Assembly: GCF_015832195.1 (NCBI RefSeq)
Contig: NC_052021.1
Span: 25,836,286-25,900,285, forward strand
Reading direction: 5' to 3'
DNA from: Motacilla alba alba
Lineage: Eukaryota > Chordata > Aves > Passeriformes > Motacillidae
Length of the DNA stretch: 64,000 nt
Below, in pieces: positions 38,370 through 49,900 of this stretch (the stretch's first letter is position 1; each line of letters opens with the position of its first letter). Both the position numbers and the translations under genes were made by a program. The notes under the pieces were generated by a model that was given only the letters and a program-made list of their open reading frames with translations, was not told where the DNA came from and made no database searches.

Positions 38370-38377
38370 CTTCCTAC
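38253..38377 (-). CDS. XPNPEP1: XPNPEP1 exon 2 (start codon; residues 1-39)
   Basis: The exon runs from AGTTGCAG|GTAGGAAG to CACCAG|GTATGG. The ATG is at 38369-38367, eight bases into the exon, with A at -3. It encodes [20 protein letters not shown] and continues to IVPSGDAHQ. This start is preferred because, after splicing to exon 1, the reading frame meets a TGA 36 bases upstream of the ATG with no intervening ATG. The longer N-terminus of one human isoform is therefore not encoded by this exon combination. Confidence 0.96.
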
Positions 38378-38625
38378 CTGCAACTGAAACAAAGCCTGAC
38401 ACTTCAGTGTTTCTCCAGGCATCCCAGGTCACCCAGGTGTACAGGCTGGAGGAAGCTGTTTCCACTGGAAACTCCCCTTGAGGACAACTCCCCTTGTGCC
38501 AACATCATCCCTCCCAGACCAGAATTTCACCTCTCTTGTCCCTTCATTTCTTGAGAACAAGAAATCAGGTTAAGGCCAGAGAGTCGAAGCTGGCCTGTCC
38601 TGGAAAGGATCTTTCCCACCTGGTG

Positions 38626-38677
38626 AAGGATGGCATGCCCTTAATGCACTGGAAGGATGGCAAGCTTAATGCACTGG
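38626..38677. repeat. Imperfect 27-bp tandem repeat
   Basis: AAGGATGGCATGCCC then TTAATGCACTGG at 38626-38652 is repeated at 38653-38677 with a two-base deletion and one change (AAGGATGGCAAGC then TTAATGCACTGG). Confidence 0.85.
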
Positions 38678-39919
38678 TCAACCCCTGCTTGCACGTGAAC
38701 AGCACCAGGAACAAAGCACCTCAGACATACCCTGTGACAGCCAGGAAAGGTCCTGGCATGGGATCCAATTACGCACAGATCAGAACCACCCCACCTATCA
38801 AGTGCACTGACAGAAACTCTCAGTCTTTTCACTTTAGGGCCAGGGATGCTATGGATTATACACCATGGGAGCACAGGCTGCTGGGAGAGGAAGACATGCA
38901 CATCAGGAACTCAGAAATGGACCAATTATACATGTAACTTGTAGAGGTTTTACTGTAGCCCAGAGTTTCATCGTGAACTGCTGACTGAATTAACTCACAC
39001 AAAAGAAATCTGCTCCCAAGGACATCCAGAGGGATGCATTCACTGGCCACATTGACCTCAGGGCTGCAGACTAGTTCACCTAGCAAGAACCCAACTGTAA
39101 CAGGAGGAACAGCCCACTGAGCTCTCACAAGTGACTGCCAGAGGACAACTAAGGATGCTTAAGGGAATGTTCTCTAAAGACCTTTGGCAAAAGCTCTGCA
39201 GATCTCAGCTGGTGTCAGGTAGGGGTGGGGCACAGCCTGGATGGCACAGTAGATCAGAGGGAAAACCAAGGGCACAGGCCAGCCTCCCTGGCTGTTTTTG
39301 GAATGGATGTGTCTTTGGCACTGCAATGAACACCAGCCTCTCAATGTGCTCCCCCAAAACCCTCCCCAGCCAGCGCCTGCTGTGAGCAGTGACGTGTCAG
39401 GCCCTGCTGCTGTGCTGGCACAAGAGATGGCTGCAGTGGGAGGCACACGCTGGCTGCAGAGGATGACTGGCCAGAAAAACTATGAAAATCAAGTAGCCTG
39501 AACCTCAGAGGTTCTCCACCTTTTTCTTCAGTCATATCTCCAAAGCATGCCCAAAGTGAGATAAACCCCTTCCCAGTTTTCTCCTCAGGCCTCTCACATT
39601 CTCAAGAACTCTTATAACTTCAATGCTGTCACTTTCCAGGACAAGGTGGGTATGTGCTGCTTGAAGGCCATGCTATGAAGTATTTTATTCTGACCAGTTA
39701 ATTTCACAGCTCATTTCACAGCCATGTCCACAAACAGGTCACAGAGAGGAGAAGCAAACAGCATGCAAGTCTCAAACATTTTTTGCTTATCCAGCCACTT
39801 ATTCTACTTACACCTCAGTAGCTACCAGAAGTCCCAGATGACATTACACTCTTATGGCAAAACACAATAAGGCACAGCCCCGGCCCTTCAGATGTTTGCC
39901 ATCTGAACAGGAAGGCAGA

Positions 39920-40015
39920 AAAGCTGCCTCCCTTTCACAAGGTCTGACTTGACCAAGGTCACACAGTAGCGCTGTGACCAAATCACAAACTGAACCCAGA
40001 TCTGGTGCTTTCAGG
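39920..40015 (-). mobile_element. MIR-like SINE fragment
   Basis: The plus strand contains TTGACCAAGGTCACACAGTA, then GCGCTGTGACC, then CTGAACCCAGATCTGGTGC. This is the reverse-complement MIR core order (ttgcccaaggtcacacagct, tggcagagcc, gaacccaggtctg). The similarity is good for an element this old. Confidence 0.6.
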
Positions 40016-41429
40016 TGTAAAGGAAACCCAAAGCCACCATTCATACGTCTCATCACAGGAAGCTTAGAGCACACCAGACTTGTGTGAGACTGACTCTGCC
40101 CACAGAGTCAGGTACAAGGTACAATGTCTTTCAAAACCCAGAACACAATAAGCAAATCAAGCTCAAAAGGCACCATACTAGTGTATCCTTAAACTGGTAT
40201 CTCATCCTTTTGCAGGGGATTACACCTCAGATTTATTTCCAGCACAAATTTCATTGTTTTATACAGTGTTTGCAAGCTACGCTGAATGTTATAATACTGT
40301 GATTGTTTCTGTTTGTCTTCCACAGCGAGCTGCCATAACACTCTATAACATTGCTGCTGATTTATGTTCAGATAGAGTGAAACACACAGGAGAGAGAGCA
40401 ACAACATAGTGACTAGCCAGCAGAAAAGAATCTCTTTCCACAAACTCATAAGGACACAGCTTCCTTTCTTGGCCTGTGCTTTGTCTTCAGGAGTCTAGAA
40501 GTCTCATACAAATAGGCAAGGCATGACAAGGCTTTGCCTTTTAATAAAGTTCCTTGCTGACAAGCCATGGTTTTCTTAGCAAGATGAGATTCTCTCAAGG
40601 ACAAAAAAAAAAATAATTTTAAAAGTATTCTCACTGTTGAAAGATTTGCTTGTGATATTAAAAACACGACTAAGGTAGGTTAGCAACAAAATCCAGCTTA
40701 GGGAGTACTTCTATTTTGGATAACCCCCACGTTATAAGAAATGGCTTTCAATATATTCTTCACAAACTTTACAATAAAAATTGCCTTCAGTTCCCAGAGA
40801 AATAGAAGCTGTTTTCTCAGAGACAGTTGGTAGCCATTTACTCTGGTCACTCCTATAAGTCTTAGCAGGTGACTTTTCCTCCCTTGGCCAGAATTGCAAG
40901 CCTCTACAAAGTTAAAACAGCTTCTCTATCGTTATTTCTATCATTATTTAATCAGTCCAGAGATTAAAATGAAACACAGCTGAAATGAAGTTAGTGGCTG
41001 TAGCAGTGCCAGAACCACCCCCATTTCCTGCCCTAACTTTTTCAAAGGTATCATGCTCCCTTGTTACCTGTCTCTGCAGTTCCTCACGTCTGGATGCCAC
41101 TTGTCTCTGCTCACACAAAATACCATCCAGCTCTTTGCTCGGCCTTCATAAGCTCCACTGTGCCTGAGAAAGCAAAGGGCAAAACTGAAGTGGCTAACAA
41201 ACTTTGCCCGCCCATAAAATATTCTCATCTCCCAGCAATGAGCTGAAAATGCATCAACACCGTGTTCTTGGTGGTAAGATTAGAGATGCACTGAGGGTGA
41301 ACCATGAGGGAGCAGGGAACGTCAAGGGTCAGGCATTTGCTTGTCAAGATTTATGATTAAATCTTGCAAGCGTGTGCTGGTTTATGCCAATTTGTTTTCT
41401 CAGTCACTCTATCAGGGGCCACTCCCCGT

Positions 41430-41520
41430 ACCACAGATGGGGAAACTAAGGCAGAGCACGAGTAACATGCAAAGTACCACTGCAGCATGACAAGAGTCAG
41501 AGCTGGATCCCAAAATCTGC
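41430..41520 (-). mobile_element. MIR-like SINE fragment
   Basis: The plus strand reads CACAGATGGGGAAACTAAGG then CAGAGCACGAGTAAC and AGTCAGAGCTGGATCCCAAA. It matches the reverse-complement MIR consensus (acagatgaggaaactgaggc, acagagaggttaagtaac, gtggcagagctgggattcga). This is the clearest MIR-like copy in the window. Confidence 0.65.
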
Positions 41521-42084
41521 CACTGTCTAGACATATATTATCTACACCTCGCTCAGACTGCAGGAGGCAGCTCTCCAAGAGCCCAGACCAGATCCTGCCT
41601 GGACAGCATCTCCACCAGACACATGGGGCAAAGAGCAACCACAAAAATGCTGCCAGAGGAAGCAGACACATCCTCCTGCCTCCCACATGCACAGGGATGA
41701 GCTGCTGTGAGCCCTGGTGCCAGCAATGGCCAGGGCCACCAGGCCCACTGTGTCAGGGTGTGTGCCAGTGTCACAGCGGGGAAGGGAGGCGAGGCCAGTA
41801 GGTCTGGCTGCAGCTGGGTCTGCCTGTGGCTGCTGTGTAGACCACCCTGAGCATCTATGTCACATTTTCTTCAGATATACTCGTCCTTGTGATAATTTCC
41901 TCTCCACTTTCTCTTTTATGAACAGTCTTGTTCAAAATAAGCACATTGGCTTGGATAGTCGGGAGCCAGGAGCACCATCTCAAAGCCAGGCTTCTCTGCA
42001 CACAGGGCAGCCACGCACTGAGGCACAAACCCATTGCTTGTCCCCTCTCCACAGCACCTGCAGCACCTCTAGCTCACCAAACAG

Positions 42085-42490
42085 AATGGCAGAATTGTTA
42101 GGGTTGAAAAGGACCTCTGGTCCAGTCCAACCCCCCTGCCAAGGCAGGGTCACCTGAAGCAGGTAACACAGGAACACATCCAGGGGGGTTTTGGATGCCT
42201 CCAGGGAACGAGACACCAAGGCACCCTTGGGCAGCCTGTTCAGTGCTCTGCTACCTTCAATGTAAAGAAGTTCTTCCTCATGTTGAGGTGGAACGTCTTG
42301 TGTTTTAGTTTATGGCCATTGTTTCTCGTCCTGTCACTGGGCACCACCTCTAAGGGCCTGGCACCATCCTCCTGCACCCACCTTTAAACCATTTATATGC
42401 ATTGCTGAGATCCCCTCTCAGCCTTGTCTTCTGCAGACTGAACAGGCCCAGCTCCCACCGTATCTCTTCGTAAGAAAGATGTTCGTGCCC
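42085..42490 (-). mobile_element. CR1 LINE 3' fragment (minus strand)
   Basis: The plus strand shows the reverse complement of a CR1 3' end: AGGGTTGAAAAGGACCTCTG, TCCAGTCCAACCCCC, GAACACATCCAGGGGGGTTT, AAGAAGTTCTTCCTCATGTT and CAGACTGAACAGGCCCAGCT. On the minus strand this still resembles the CR1 LFSLQKTRLRGDLSNAY-K-KGGC protein segment. It is 5'-truncated and non-functional, and lies in XPNPEP1 intron 1 next to the promoter island. Confidence 0.93.
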
Positions 42491-42741
42491 ACCTGGGCTA
42501 AAAGTCTCCCCCAGCCCTCCACAGGACCAACGGAGCCGCCTGGGCCTGGCCACCCCAGCCGGGCCCGGCTGTCAATGCTGATCCCCTGCAGGGCCTGGGC
42601 GCCCGGGCCGGGCCTGGAGACCCGCCGGGAACCGGCTGGAGGGGAAAGCCATGCCCAGGCCGGGCCCCGGGCACAGGTCCCGCTCTCTGCCATCAGCTCG
42701 GGGCACCCCCCCCGGGGCTGCCCCCGCTCGCCGCGCCTCAC

Positions 42742-42850
42742 CTGCCGCCGGCCCGCCCGCCGCCGCACGTCAGCGCCCACGTGGGCCGCCGGGGCCGCCC
42801 AGCGCGTCACCGCTGATGTCACGGGCCGCGCGGGCGGGATCGGGAACGGG
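42742..42850 (-). other. XPNPEP1: XPNPEP1 exon 1, non-coding (5' limit approximate)
   Basis: The only strong splice donor seen in the island on the minus strand is GGCAG|GTGAGG, placing the exon end at 42742. Joined to exon 2, it gives a frame with TGA at 42772-42770, 36 bases before the start codon, so this exon is untranslated. The 5' limit is a guess. Confidence 0.65.
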
Positions 42851-42868
42851 ATCGGGATCGGGACCGGG
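42832..42868 (+). repeat. G-quadruplex motif, seven GGG runs (GGGATC-type hexamer repeat)
   Basis: GGG runs lie at 42832-34, 42836-38, 42842-44, 42848-50, 42854-56, 42860-62 and 42866-68, separated by 1 or 3 bases (mostly ATC, AAC, ACC). It is a short hexamer repeat that meets the classic G3N1-7 quadruplex pattern several times over, on the template strand of XPNPEP1. Confidence 0.9.
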
Positions 42869-42919
42869 ATCAGGATCAGCCCCGGCACCGCCATGGCCAC
42901 CGCCGCGCTGCCCGGTGCG

Positions 42920-42937
42920 CCCGTCCCGTCCCGTCCC
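42920..42937 (-). repeat. G-quadruplex motif on minus strand (CCCGT pentamer repeat)
   Basis: On the plus strand four CCC runs (42920-22, 42925-27, 42930-32, 42935-37) are separated by GT. The minus strand therefore has four GGG runs with two-base loops, a compact quadruplex candidate. Confidence 0.88.
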
Positions 42938-43335
42938 GTCCGGCGCTGTCCCCGCCGGCGGTGTCCGGACCGGGCGCGGGGCTCCGTGTCCCTCTGAGGG
43001 GAAGGCGCTGTGGAGCCCGGGGCACCGGAGTGCTCTGCAGCCGGCGGGGAGGGACCGGAGCGGAGCGAAGCGCCTGTCCCACACCCCGCTCTGCGCTCGC
43101 CTCCGCGATCCGCTTCGCTTTTGACCTTCCAGAGCCCAGCGTGCCGGAGCGATGCAGCGAGCGCGCCCCGCTCCGCGCCCTGCCGGCCCCGGGCCGCGGC
43201 GGCTGCGAGCCGCCCGAGGCAGGCGGAGAAGGAGCCGGGGCAGGGCAGGAGAGGCTGGGGGCTCACACCGGCTCCCCCAGCACCACACTGGTGGACAGGT
43301 TGAAATTACATACTATGAAGGCATTCTGTGCTGGC

Positions 43336-43506
43336 GGGTGCTGAGGCACTGAAACAGGTTGCCCACAGAAGCTGCAGATGCTCCAACCCTGGAAATACTC
43401 AATGCCAGGCTGGATGGGACTTTGAACAACCTGGTCCAGTACCCGTGGTTGACACTAGATGGTCTTTAAGGTCCCTTCCAACCCAAACTATTCTATGATT
43501 CTCTGA
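43336..43506 (+). mobile_element. CR1 LINE 3' end (plus strand)
   Basis: The sequence reads CTGAGGCACTGAAACAGGTT, GCCCACAGAAGCTGCAGATG, CAATGCCAGGCTGGATGGGA and AAGGTCCCTTCCAACCCAAA, ending in CTATTCTATGATTCTCTG, the typical CR1 octamer tail. It is about 170 bases long and extremely 5'-truncated, just upstream of the XPNPEP1 promoter island. Confidence 0.95.
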
Positions 43507-43732
43507 AAATCTGGTCATTTGCCATGCATGCTTCCTAATGAAAATACCTTCCATCGCCCTGCTCTGCCCTGGCAGTGTATCCTAGGCAGTAAGTGAACCC
43601 TAGTGACAGAAACAGGAGGCTGTTACAGAAATGCAGACATGAGAAGATCACCACCAAGAAAGGCTATAGCAAAAGAAAAAACTCTGCTTTGTGACTGTGT
43701 CCAGACAAGAGGGGTATGCCTCCATCAGTGGA

Positions 43733-43905
43733 CTTTTGGAGGTCTCTAGTCCAACCCTCTGCTAAAACAAGGCCAGCTTCAAAGCTAGAGCAGGTTGTAT
43801 AGGGACTGTCCTTCTAGGTATTGAGTCTCTCCAATAAAGGAGAAGCACAGCCACCCGGGGCAACTGGGCAACTAGTGCTGACCACCTTGGAACAAAAAGG
43901 TTTAT
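43733..43905 (-). mobile_element. Degenerate CR1 LINE fragment (minus strand)
   Basis: The plus strand contains GGAGGTCTCTAGTCCAACCC, TCTGCTAAAACAAGGCCAGC, AGAGCAGGTTGTATAGGGAC and then GGCAACTGGGCAACTAGTGC. The order follows the reverse complement of a CR1 3' end, with many substitutions, indicating an older copy than its neighbours. Confidence 0.75.
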
Positions 43906-46900
43906 TTCAGATACCCAAGCAGATTTCCCGCATTGCAGCTTGCTCCTTGACCTTTTGCTGTGCACATCTGGAAGGGGTCTGGCTTTTTTTTCTCTCAGAC
44001 TGTTCTTCAGACTCAGCATTTCCAGCTCCCCTGCAGTCAGAGCTGTGGTGTTCTCCACACTGCAGATCCCTGGAATATAATGCATGGTACAACACAGCAC
44101 AGCAAAACTTGTAATCCGACAGAAGAGAATAAAAGGTCTGTTCTGCAACCAGCATCCCAGCATTGGGAAGGGTCATTGACTGGGGCTGGGATTGCAGACT
44201 GTCCCTGAGGAGGGACAAGAGAGAGGGGAGGGAGAGGCTCGTGACCAGGACTGTTATAACAGGAAAATTTCTTTCCTCATTAACCTCCTTGGGTGACACT
44301 AATTGCTGTTTCACGATTATTCTCACCTTTCAGCCTTGCCCACAAGGGACTCCTACAATCCTGGCAGTCTGGGCCAAAAAGGCCCATTTAGTTCATCACA
44401 CATCAGTGTCCCACTCCGGGTAAACTACAGCCATGTTTTGCATTTGTGTTACAGACCACATTATGCTCACCCTGCAGAATATTTGCTGAGAAGATTAATT
44501 TCTTGGAAACCAGCCAGAATCCAGCGATGTTCAAACTAAAGCACGTGTCAGGACATTTTAAAAGCACTGCAACATTGGCATGATGATCACCATTTGCTGA
44601 TGGTGAACTCTGCAGCTGAATCCAATCAGGGTTGTGAAATAGTCCTTTCAGCCTCCTCTGACTCACAATAACAGTAATAATAATAATTTGGGGTTAGATT
44701 TTGAATTTGGCTGTGGCTCTTAATAGAGGGTTGTGGAAATCTGCACCTGCCAGGGCTGTGCACCAGCCCAGGGAAGGGAGAAGGATTAGTCCGAAACGTT
44801 TCAAATGTTTGTCATGTGCCTTTCCAGCTCTCCAAGTGGGGACGCCTTCTCCTCTCCTGTTCTGTAGCATTTTCAGTTTGTTTGAATTTAGGACAGAGGC
44901 TAAACACAAGGTAATCAGCCTGTGCCCAGTGAAATTATGAGTTTGATTATTTTTTGCCAGCAAATCATTATTATATCACTTTGGGCTAGCTCATGGACCG
45001 TGGGAGCAGTGGCAATCAAATACAGGGAGGAAAGAAAATACTTCTTGTATGTGGGAGTGTGACTTGGGGAGCGTGCACAGTATGAAATAAGCTGCTGGCA
45101 GATCCCAGTGTACCAGGGGGAGGACAGGGAAGGAGAAAGCTCAGCACTTTCACAGAACTTGCCCCAGTTGCTCCAGGTCTAGAGATGCCATTCTGCCTGT
45201 CCACAGCCAGTCCAAGGAAAACAACTACAGTGTGAAAGCAGGTCTGTCCTCCCTCCTCCTACAGCCTCAGCGAGAGAGGAGAACAAACCAGGAGGATTGA
45301 ATTTTATTAACTTCCTCTACTTTGGACCCAGCTCAGGGCAGAAATTACAAGCATCACTGTGGACAGACTATCAATGTGATATTGATGTCTCTATATAATT
45401 TAAAATGAATTAAGCCACCACTCAAAAACACCTTACTGCGTTGTCTGGTGGCCAAAATGTGTCCCCATTCTGTCTTCCTCATCAAGTTCTTTATTTAATA
45501 AAGGTAAAAAAAAGCTTAATTCCCATCTCCTAAAAAATGTGCTAAAGGAAGCAGAAAACAGAAGGGGAAATATTGATGTCTGGAAGAGCTTCTAGGTTGT
45601 TACTGAGTGCCTGGTATTGCAGAGCCACATTGTTAAGGTTTTTGTACCCAGAGGTCACTTCTAACTGGTTCTGACTCATTGAGCACTGAAATTTAGACTA
45701 ATTTGCTTTCCTTCCTGATAGAATTAATAATGACAAACTGATGGGTATTCTGCATAGGAACTTCATTCCAGAAGAGTAGTGATCTTGTAAGAAAAGATAT
45801 TTTCAGGTCACAAAGCATTGTGCAGATATCTCCTGCCTATGCTGGTGACAAGTCCTCTGCAGTGAGCAGCCATGTCACAGGTGGAGGTGTGACTGTGCCA
45901 TGTGAGCTGCTGCCCTGTCTGTCTGCAGGGACCTGGCTCTGAGCACTGCATCTCAGTACCACCTGAGCAAACAGGAGCAGTGTTTAGCCCATGGGTGAGC
46001 CCTGAGGGGGTCTGGATTGCATGGGGGGTTGGTGCATGCCCAGGCTGAATGAGCCGGTGGATTGCTGCTAAAGGCTTTGCCTGGATGAGCAGAGGAGGCA
46101 GCACTATTTATTTCATTTGAATAATACATGGCTAATAAGTTAAATAAGAGAAGGCAGAGTGAGCTTTCCGGTTAAGCCAAAAGGTTTGATGCTTGTTTCC
46201 TGGGCATTTTGAGTCTCTGGGAAGCTTTGAAGTGGTCCTAATGAACTTGCCAGTGTAGATAATGTAAAATCTTTAATAATTCATTTATCAGGCAGAGCTG
46301 TCTATGATACATGTTATGAAATGTTTAAAGAGATGAAACTGTCCTTGCTAAGTGGTTGTTTGACCTCAAATAAAATGGTGAAAATTCTGATGCAAAGAAT
46401 TTTATGGGAGCATTTCAATTTACCTTGCTTTGGATTAAATTTTCCTAATGGGGCTATCTTTTATGTCCTTAAAATGCTGCTTTTCCATCAGATAGCAAAA
46501 GAAAGGGGTGAGGGAGAAAGACCTGAGGAGTAGCAGCTAAAATTCCCAGAGATCAACGTCACCAAATAACAGCCATTAACTGTTGTAATCTTGATCTGTA
46601 TCAAGTGATCAAGGCCAGGAAATAAGCCCTAAAAGAACTTTCTTTATCTTATCACCCCTCCTATACCCATTATACCTTTATTGTGGTTGTAACTTTCATT
46701 TCCTTCACCTTCTTCTTTTGGGGCACCTGTGATATTTAGACTCCTGCTTTGCAATCTAATCACCAAAAATGCCCCCTGCCCATCTCGAGCATCCCACAGC
46801 CTTTTGATGGCAGATGCTGTTTGGCACCTTGGTGAGGTTGTGGTGTCAGAAGTGCAACCAGTCTGTGATCAAGTAATTTTTTTCCCTCTCAAAGTAATGC

Positions 46901-49900
46901 AGATTGTTGTGGGACAGATCAATAGAAACTGGGGATTTGTAGCAGGGGGCTGAGCATCTACACAACTCTCACTAAAGACAGAGGAGGCCAGTGGTGTCTG
47001 CCAGTGGGACATCTCCTGGCCACTGGACAGATGAAAGGGTGCTCTCAGCCCTGCTTCCCTGACACAGAGGCTGGTGCCAGCAGCACCACTGGGCTCTTTG
47101 CCATGGCCCCACAGTGCCACAGCCTCAGCACTGTTTCCAAGCTGGGAAACGCAGCAGGAGACACGCAGGGGGTTGGAGGTGAAGTGTGGGATCACTTCCT
47201 CCCTGCCAACACAGGTCCAAAACCCATTTTTACAAGGTTGCACACATGACTGAGCAGTCCCTCCCATCGGTGTGTGAGCACTGGGATTGCCTGGACAATA
47301 ACCCACCCTCTTGGGTTTGTGTTTCCAGGGAGTGTCCTGCAAACTGTCACGTGAAAGTTGTTTTACTCACAACAACCCAAGTGAGCATCTCAGTGCTGGC
47401 TGGGCAGGGTCACATTCTCAGGGGCACACCTGTGTCCATGCGGGGGACAGCAAGTCCAGTTTTCTTCCTATTTCCACCCAGGAAATTACCTAACAACAAT
47501 TAATTCCAGTGTTTTGGTAGTATATACCAGCAGTGCTGTAATGTGCCAAGACAAGGAAGGGCCTGAGAACAGCAAAAAATTGTTTGTATTTTTAGCTCTC
47601 AGCTCTGAGTTAAATGAAGGTTTCAAACATGTGGCATGAGTCCTCTTGGATCATGTTTAAAATAAATTTTGTGTGTTTGTAAACAGTGAAACTAGAAACT
47701 GCTACAACAAATGTTGTGTTTGGGGGAAAAGATAGCAGGGAGAGAAGAAACAAGCCTATCTGGAGATCTTATCTTCGTTTTTCTTGGGAGGACAATTTAT
47801 ATGGCCAGCACTGGAAGTTGATCATGGTTGGGTGGTTCCCAGCAGCCACATTTGGAAAGGAAAGGGAGGCAGCAGTAGGCCAGGTAGATATCTGAGTACT
47901 TCCACGTCTGCTCTTTTAAGTCAAATACCAGATGTTCAGGTTTTGCCTGCAAACCTTTTACGACGCGGATGAAAATGAAATGTTTGCTGCATTCTCTGCC
48001 TGGCTCCATTTCAACACCACACAGTGCACACACATCCCCCGTCACCTGCACTTGCCTCTCTGCAAATAGCCCAGATTTGAGCCTTGTGGCTATTTCCAGG
48101 ACTCCTTAGTTTTCCTTTGTCCATTCTAGCAGGAAAAGAGATGGGAAAAGCTAGATCTAGTGTATGCAAAAGAGACCACAGTGGTCACTGGTGCAGCGCT
48201 GGTGTTAAATACTTTAGGAGGCCATTTGTTCAGCCTGCATGAAACTCCATTCTACCAAGGAAGTATATCCTGATGAATTGCATATATTTATGAATATATT
48301 CCATGTCTAAATTTTAAAATCATGCTCAGTGCACAACAGAGACTTTATCCAGTTCCTGTGATGTCATTCTTCCTCAAAGTCTTCACTAGCACAAACATTA
48401 ACAGGCCGCAGTGACCTGCCTGTGTTTTGGCCTGACACCTGGGAAATATTTTTATTACACAAGCTTTCCTTATCTGCTTCAGCAATAAAACTAATGGAGC
48501 CAGGTGTCTGCTAGGTCCTGTCTGCTTGGGAGGCAAACGAGAGCCCTCCTGTGAGCTCCTGCCATGGCTTGGGATAATGGCACTCCTCCCAGTGTTAACA
48601 CCAATTTAGCATCTGAGATTGCCAGTGGATTTTGTTTCTAATTAATATTTGCAGGGTAACAGATATTTATTTGTATAAATACATAAAAGAGCCACATTTT
48701 ACAAGCCCAGCTCCCACCCAAACTCACTGCCTTTGTGAGTGAGGCTCACTCACCTGCTGAAAAATCCCTTGAGCCTGAATGTGTTGAAATAATTTGGTGT
48801 CCCAAGCTGTATAATATATTAAATGAATCACAGTACAAGAAACAGATGTTTATTCCAGTGAGTGCAGGAGTCCAGACACAAAGTATTGGGTTACTGTCTG
48901 TCTCAGATAACGGTACAAAGCAGAAAAAAGTTGGGATTAAACATTCTACATGTGTTCAGTGTAGAAACTTTAAACCTTAAAAATGTAGCCCAGGTTCTGT
49001 GCCTGGCCTTATGGGAACAAACCTGCAGTTGCCATGAGGTATTCCCAGGCTGTGATCAGCACCTGGGCACAAACCTGGATGCTGGCACATGCCCTGCACA
49101 TTACACCAAACTGTGAGGCTTAGGTGCTTTACTTTGGTGTCTGGCTGTGCTCCTTAACTCTCGTGCCCAAGTGATCCATAGCTGATATCTGTGAGAGATT
49201 TGGGACATCTGAGACCCCACCTATGACGTTTCAATTCTTTAGACACTGCTGTCCTGACATCTAACTGCAGAACTGGGTTTTTCAAATTAGCTGTTTTCCT
49301 TAAAGTAAAGGGTCATCGCGTTTGATTCGTTGGTTTTGTCTGTTAAACCAAAACGCTAGATTAGGAGTGAGAAAACCTAGGCTGATCTTTTTTTTCCCAA
49401 ATGAAACATGAAATATGAGGCACTCCAGAGAAATCTGGGGGCCAGGGTGTCTCTGTCAGGCTGGCCCCTTGACTCTTAGCAACTTCATACAGGGAATGTT
49501 TACTCAAAACTCTGAACAGGAGAAAGCAGGAGCCCAAGAAAGCAAATGAGGTAACTTTTCTCTGTGTAGAAAGATCCTGCATATCCAGGAATGCTCCTTG
49601 CCTGCAACTTTTGTGCCCTGCACTGATTCTTTTATCATCAGCATTACTCACATGAGTCCTGCTTGGGTCATTTCTAGAAGACCTGAGGTTCCAGGCTGTG
49701 CTCTGTGCTTGAAGACCCTGAGGGATCTCAGCCTTTGGTCCCACAAGAAGGTAGTCAGTGCAAAACAGTGTGACCATATCTCCAGCAGCTCCTGTCACCT
49801 GCAACCATGGCCCTTCAGCTGGCAGCAACTGCAGAAAATGAAAAGCACCATTTTTACATTCTAGAATCTGTTTAAACAAACAGACCTTTGCTCAGAGAGA

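Larger units (their letters stand above)
38378..42741 (-). other. XPNPEP1 intron 1
   Basis: A 4.4-kb first intron joining the CpG-island exon to the start-codon exon. It contains a 27-bp imperfect tandem repeat (38626-38677), two MIR-like fragments and a CR1 fragment (42085-42490) that ends about 250 bases from exon 1. Confidence 0.75.
42500..43260 (-). promoter_or_regulatory. XPNPEP1: XPNPEP1 CpG-island promoter
   Basis: A dense GC/CpG block of about 0.75 kb surrounding exon 1. Visible elements are an E-box CACGTG at 42778-42783, CRE-like half sites ACGTCA (42767-42772) and TGATGTCACG (42814-42823), GCGTCAC (42804-42810), and no TATA box. Two opposite-strand G-quadruplex motifs lie at 42832-42868 and 42920-42937. 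The open frames of up to 282 codons inside it are by-products of GC-rich DNA. The transcription start is not fixed by sequence; it probably lies between about 42.78 and 42.95 kb. Confidence 0.85.

Noticed and set aside
42418..43266. 282-codon minus-strand open frame across the CpG island
   Set aside because: It is rich in Pro, Arg, Gly and Ala, overlaps equally long frames on both strands, and its C-terminal end runs into a CR1 fragment. GC-rich DNA has few stop codons, and the real exon 1 donor lies inside it.
49361..49879. 172-codon minus-strand open frame upstream of XPNPEP1
   Set aside because: No domains, no splice-supported context, and a plus-strand frame overlaps it; expected occasionally by chance in 20 kb of intergenic DNA.
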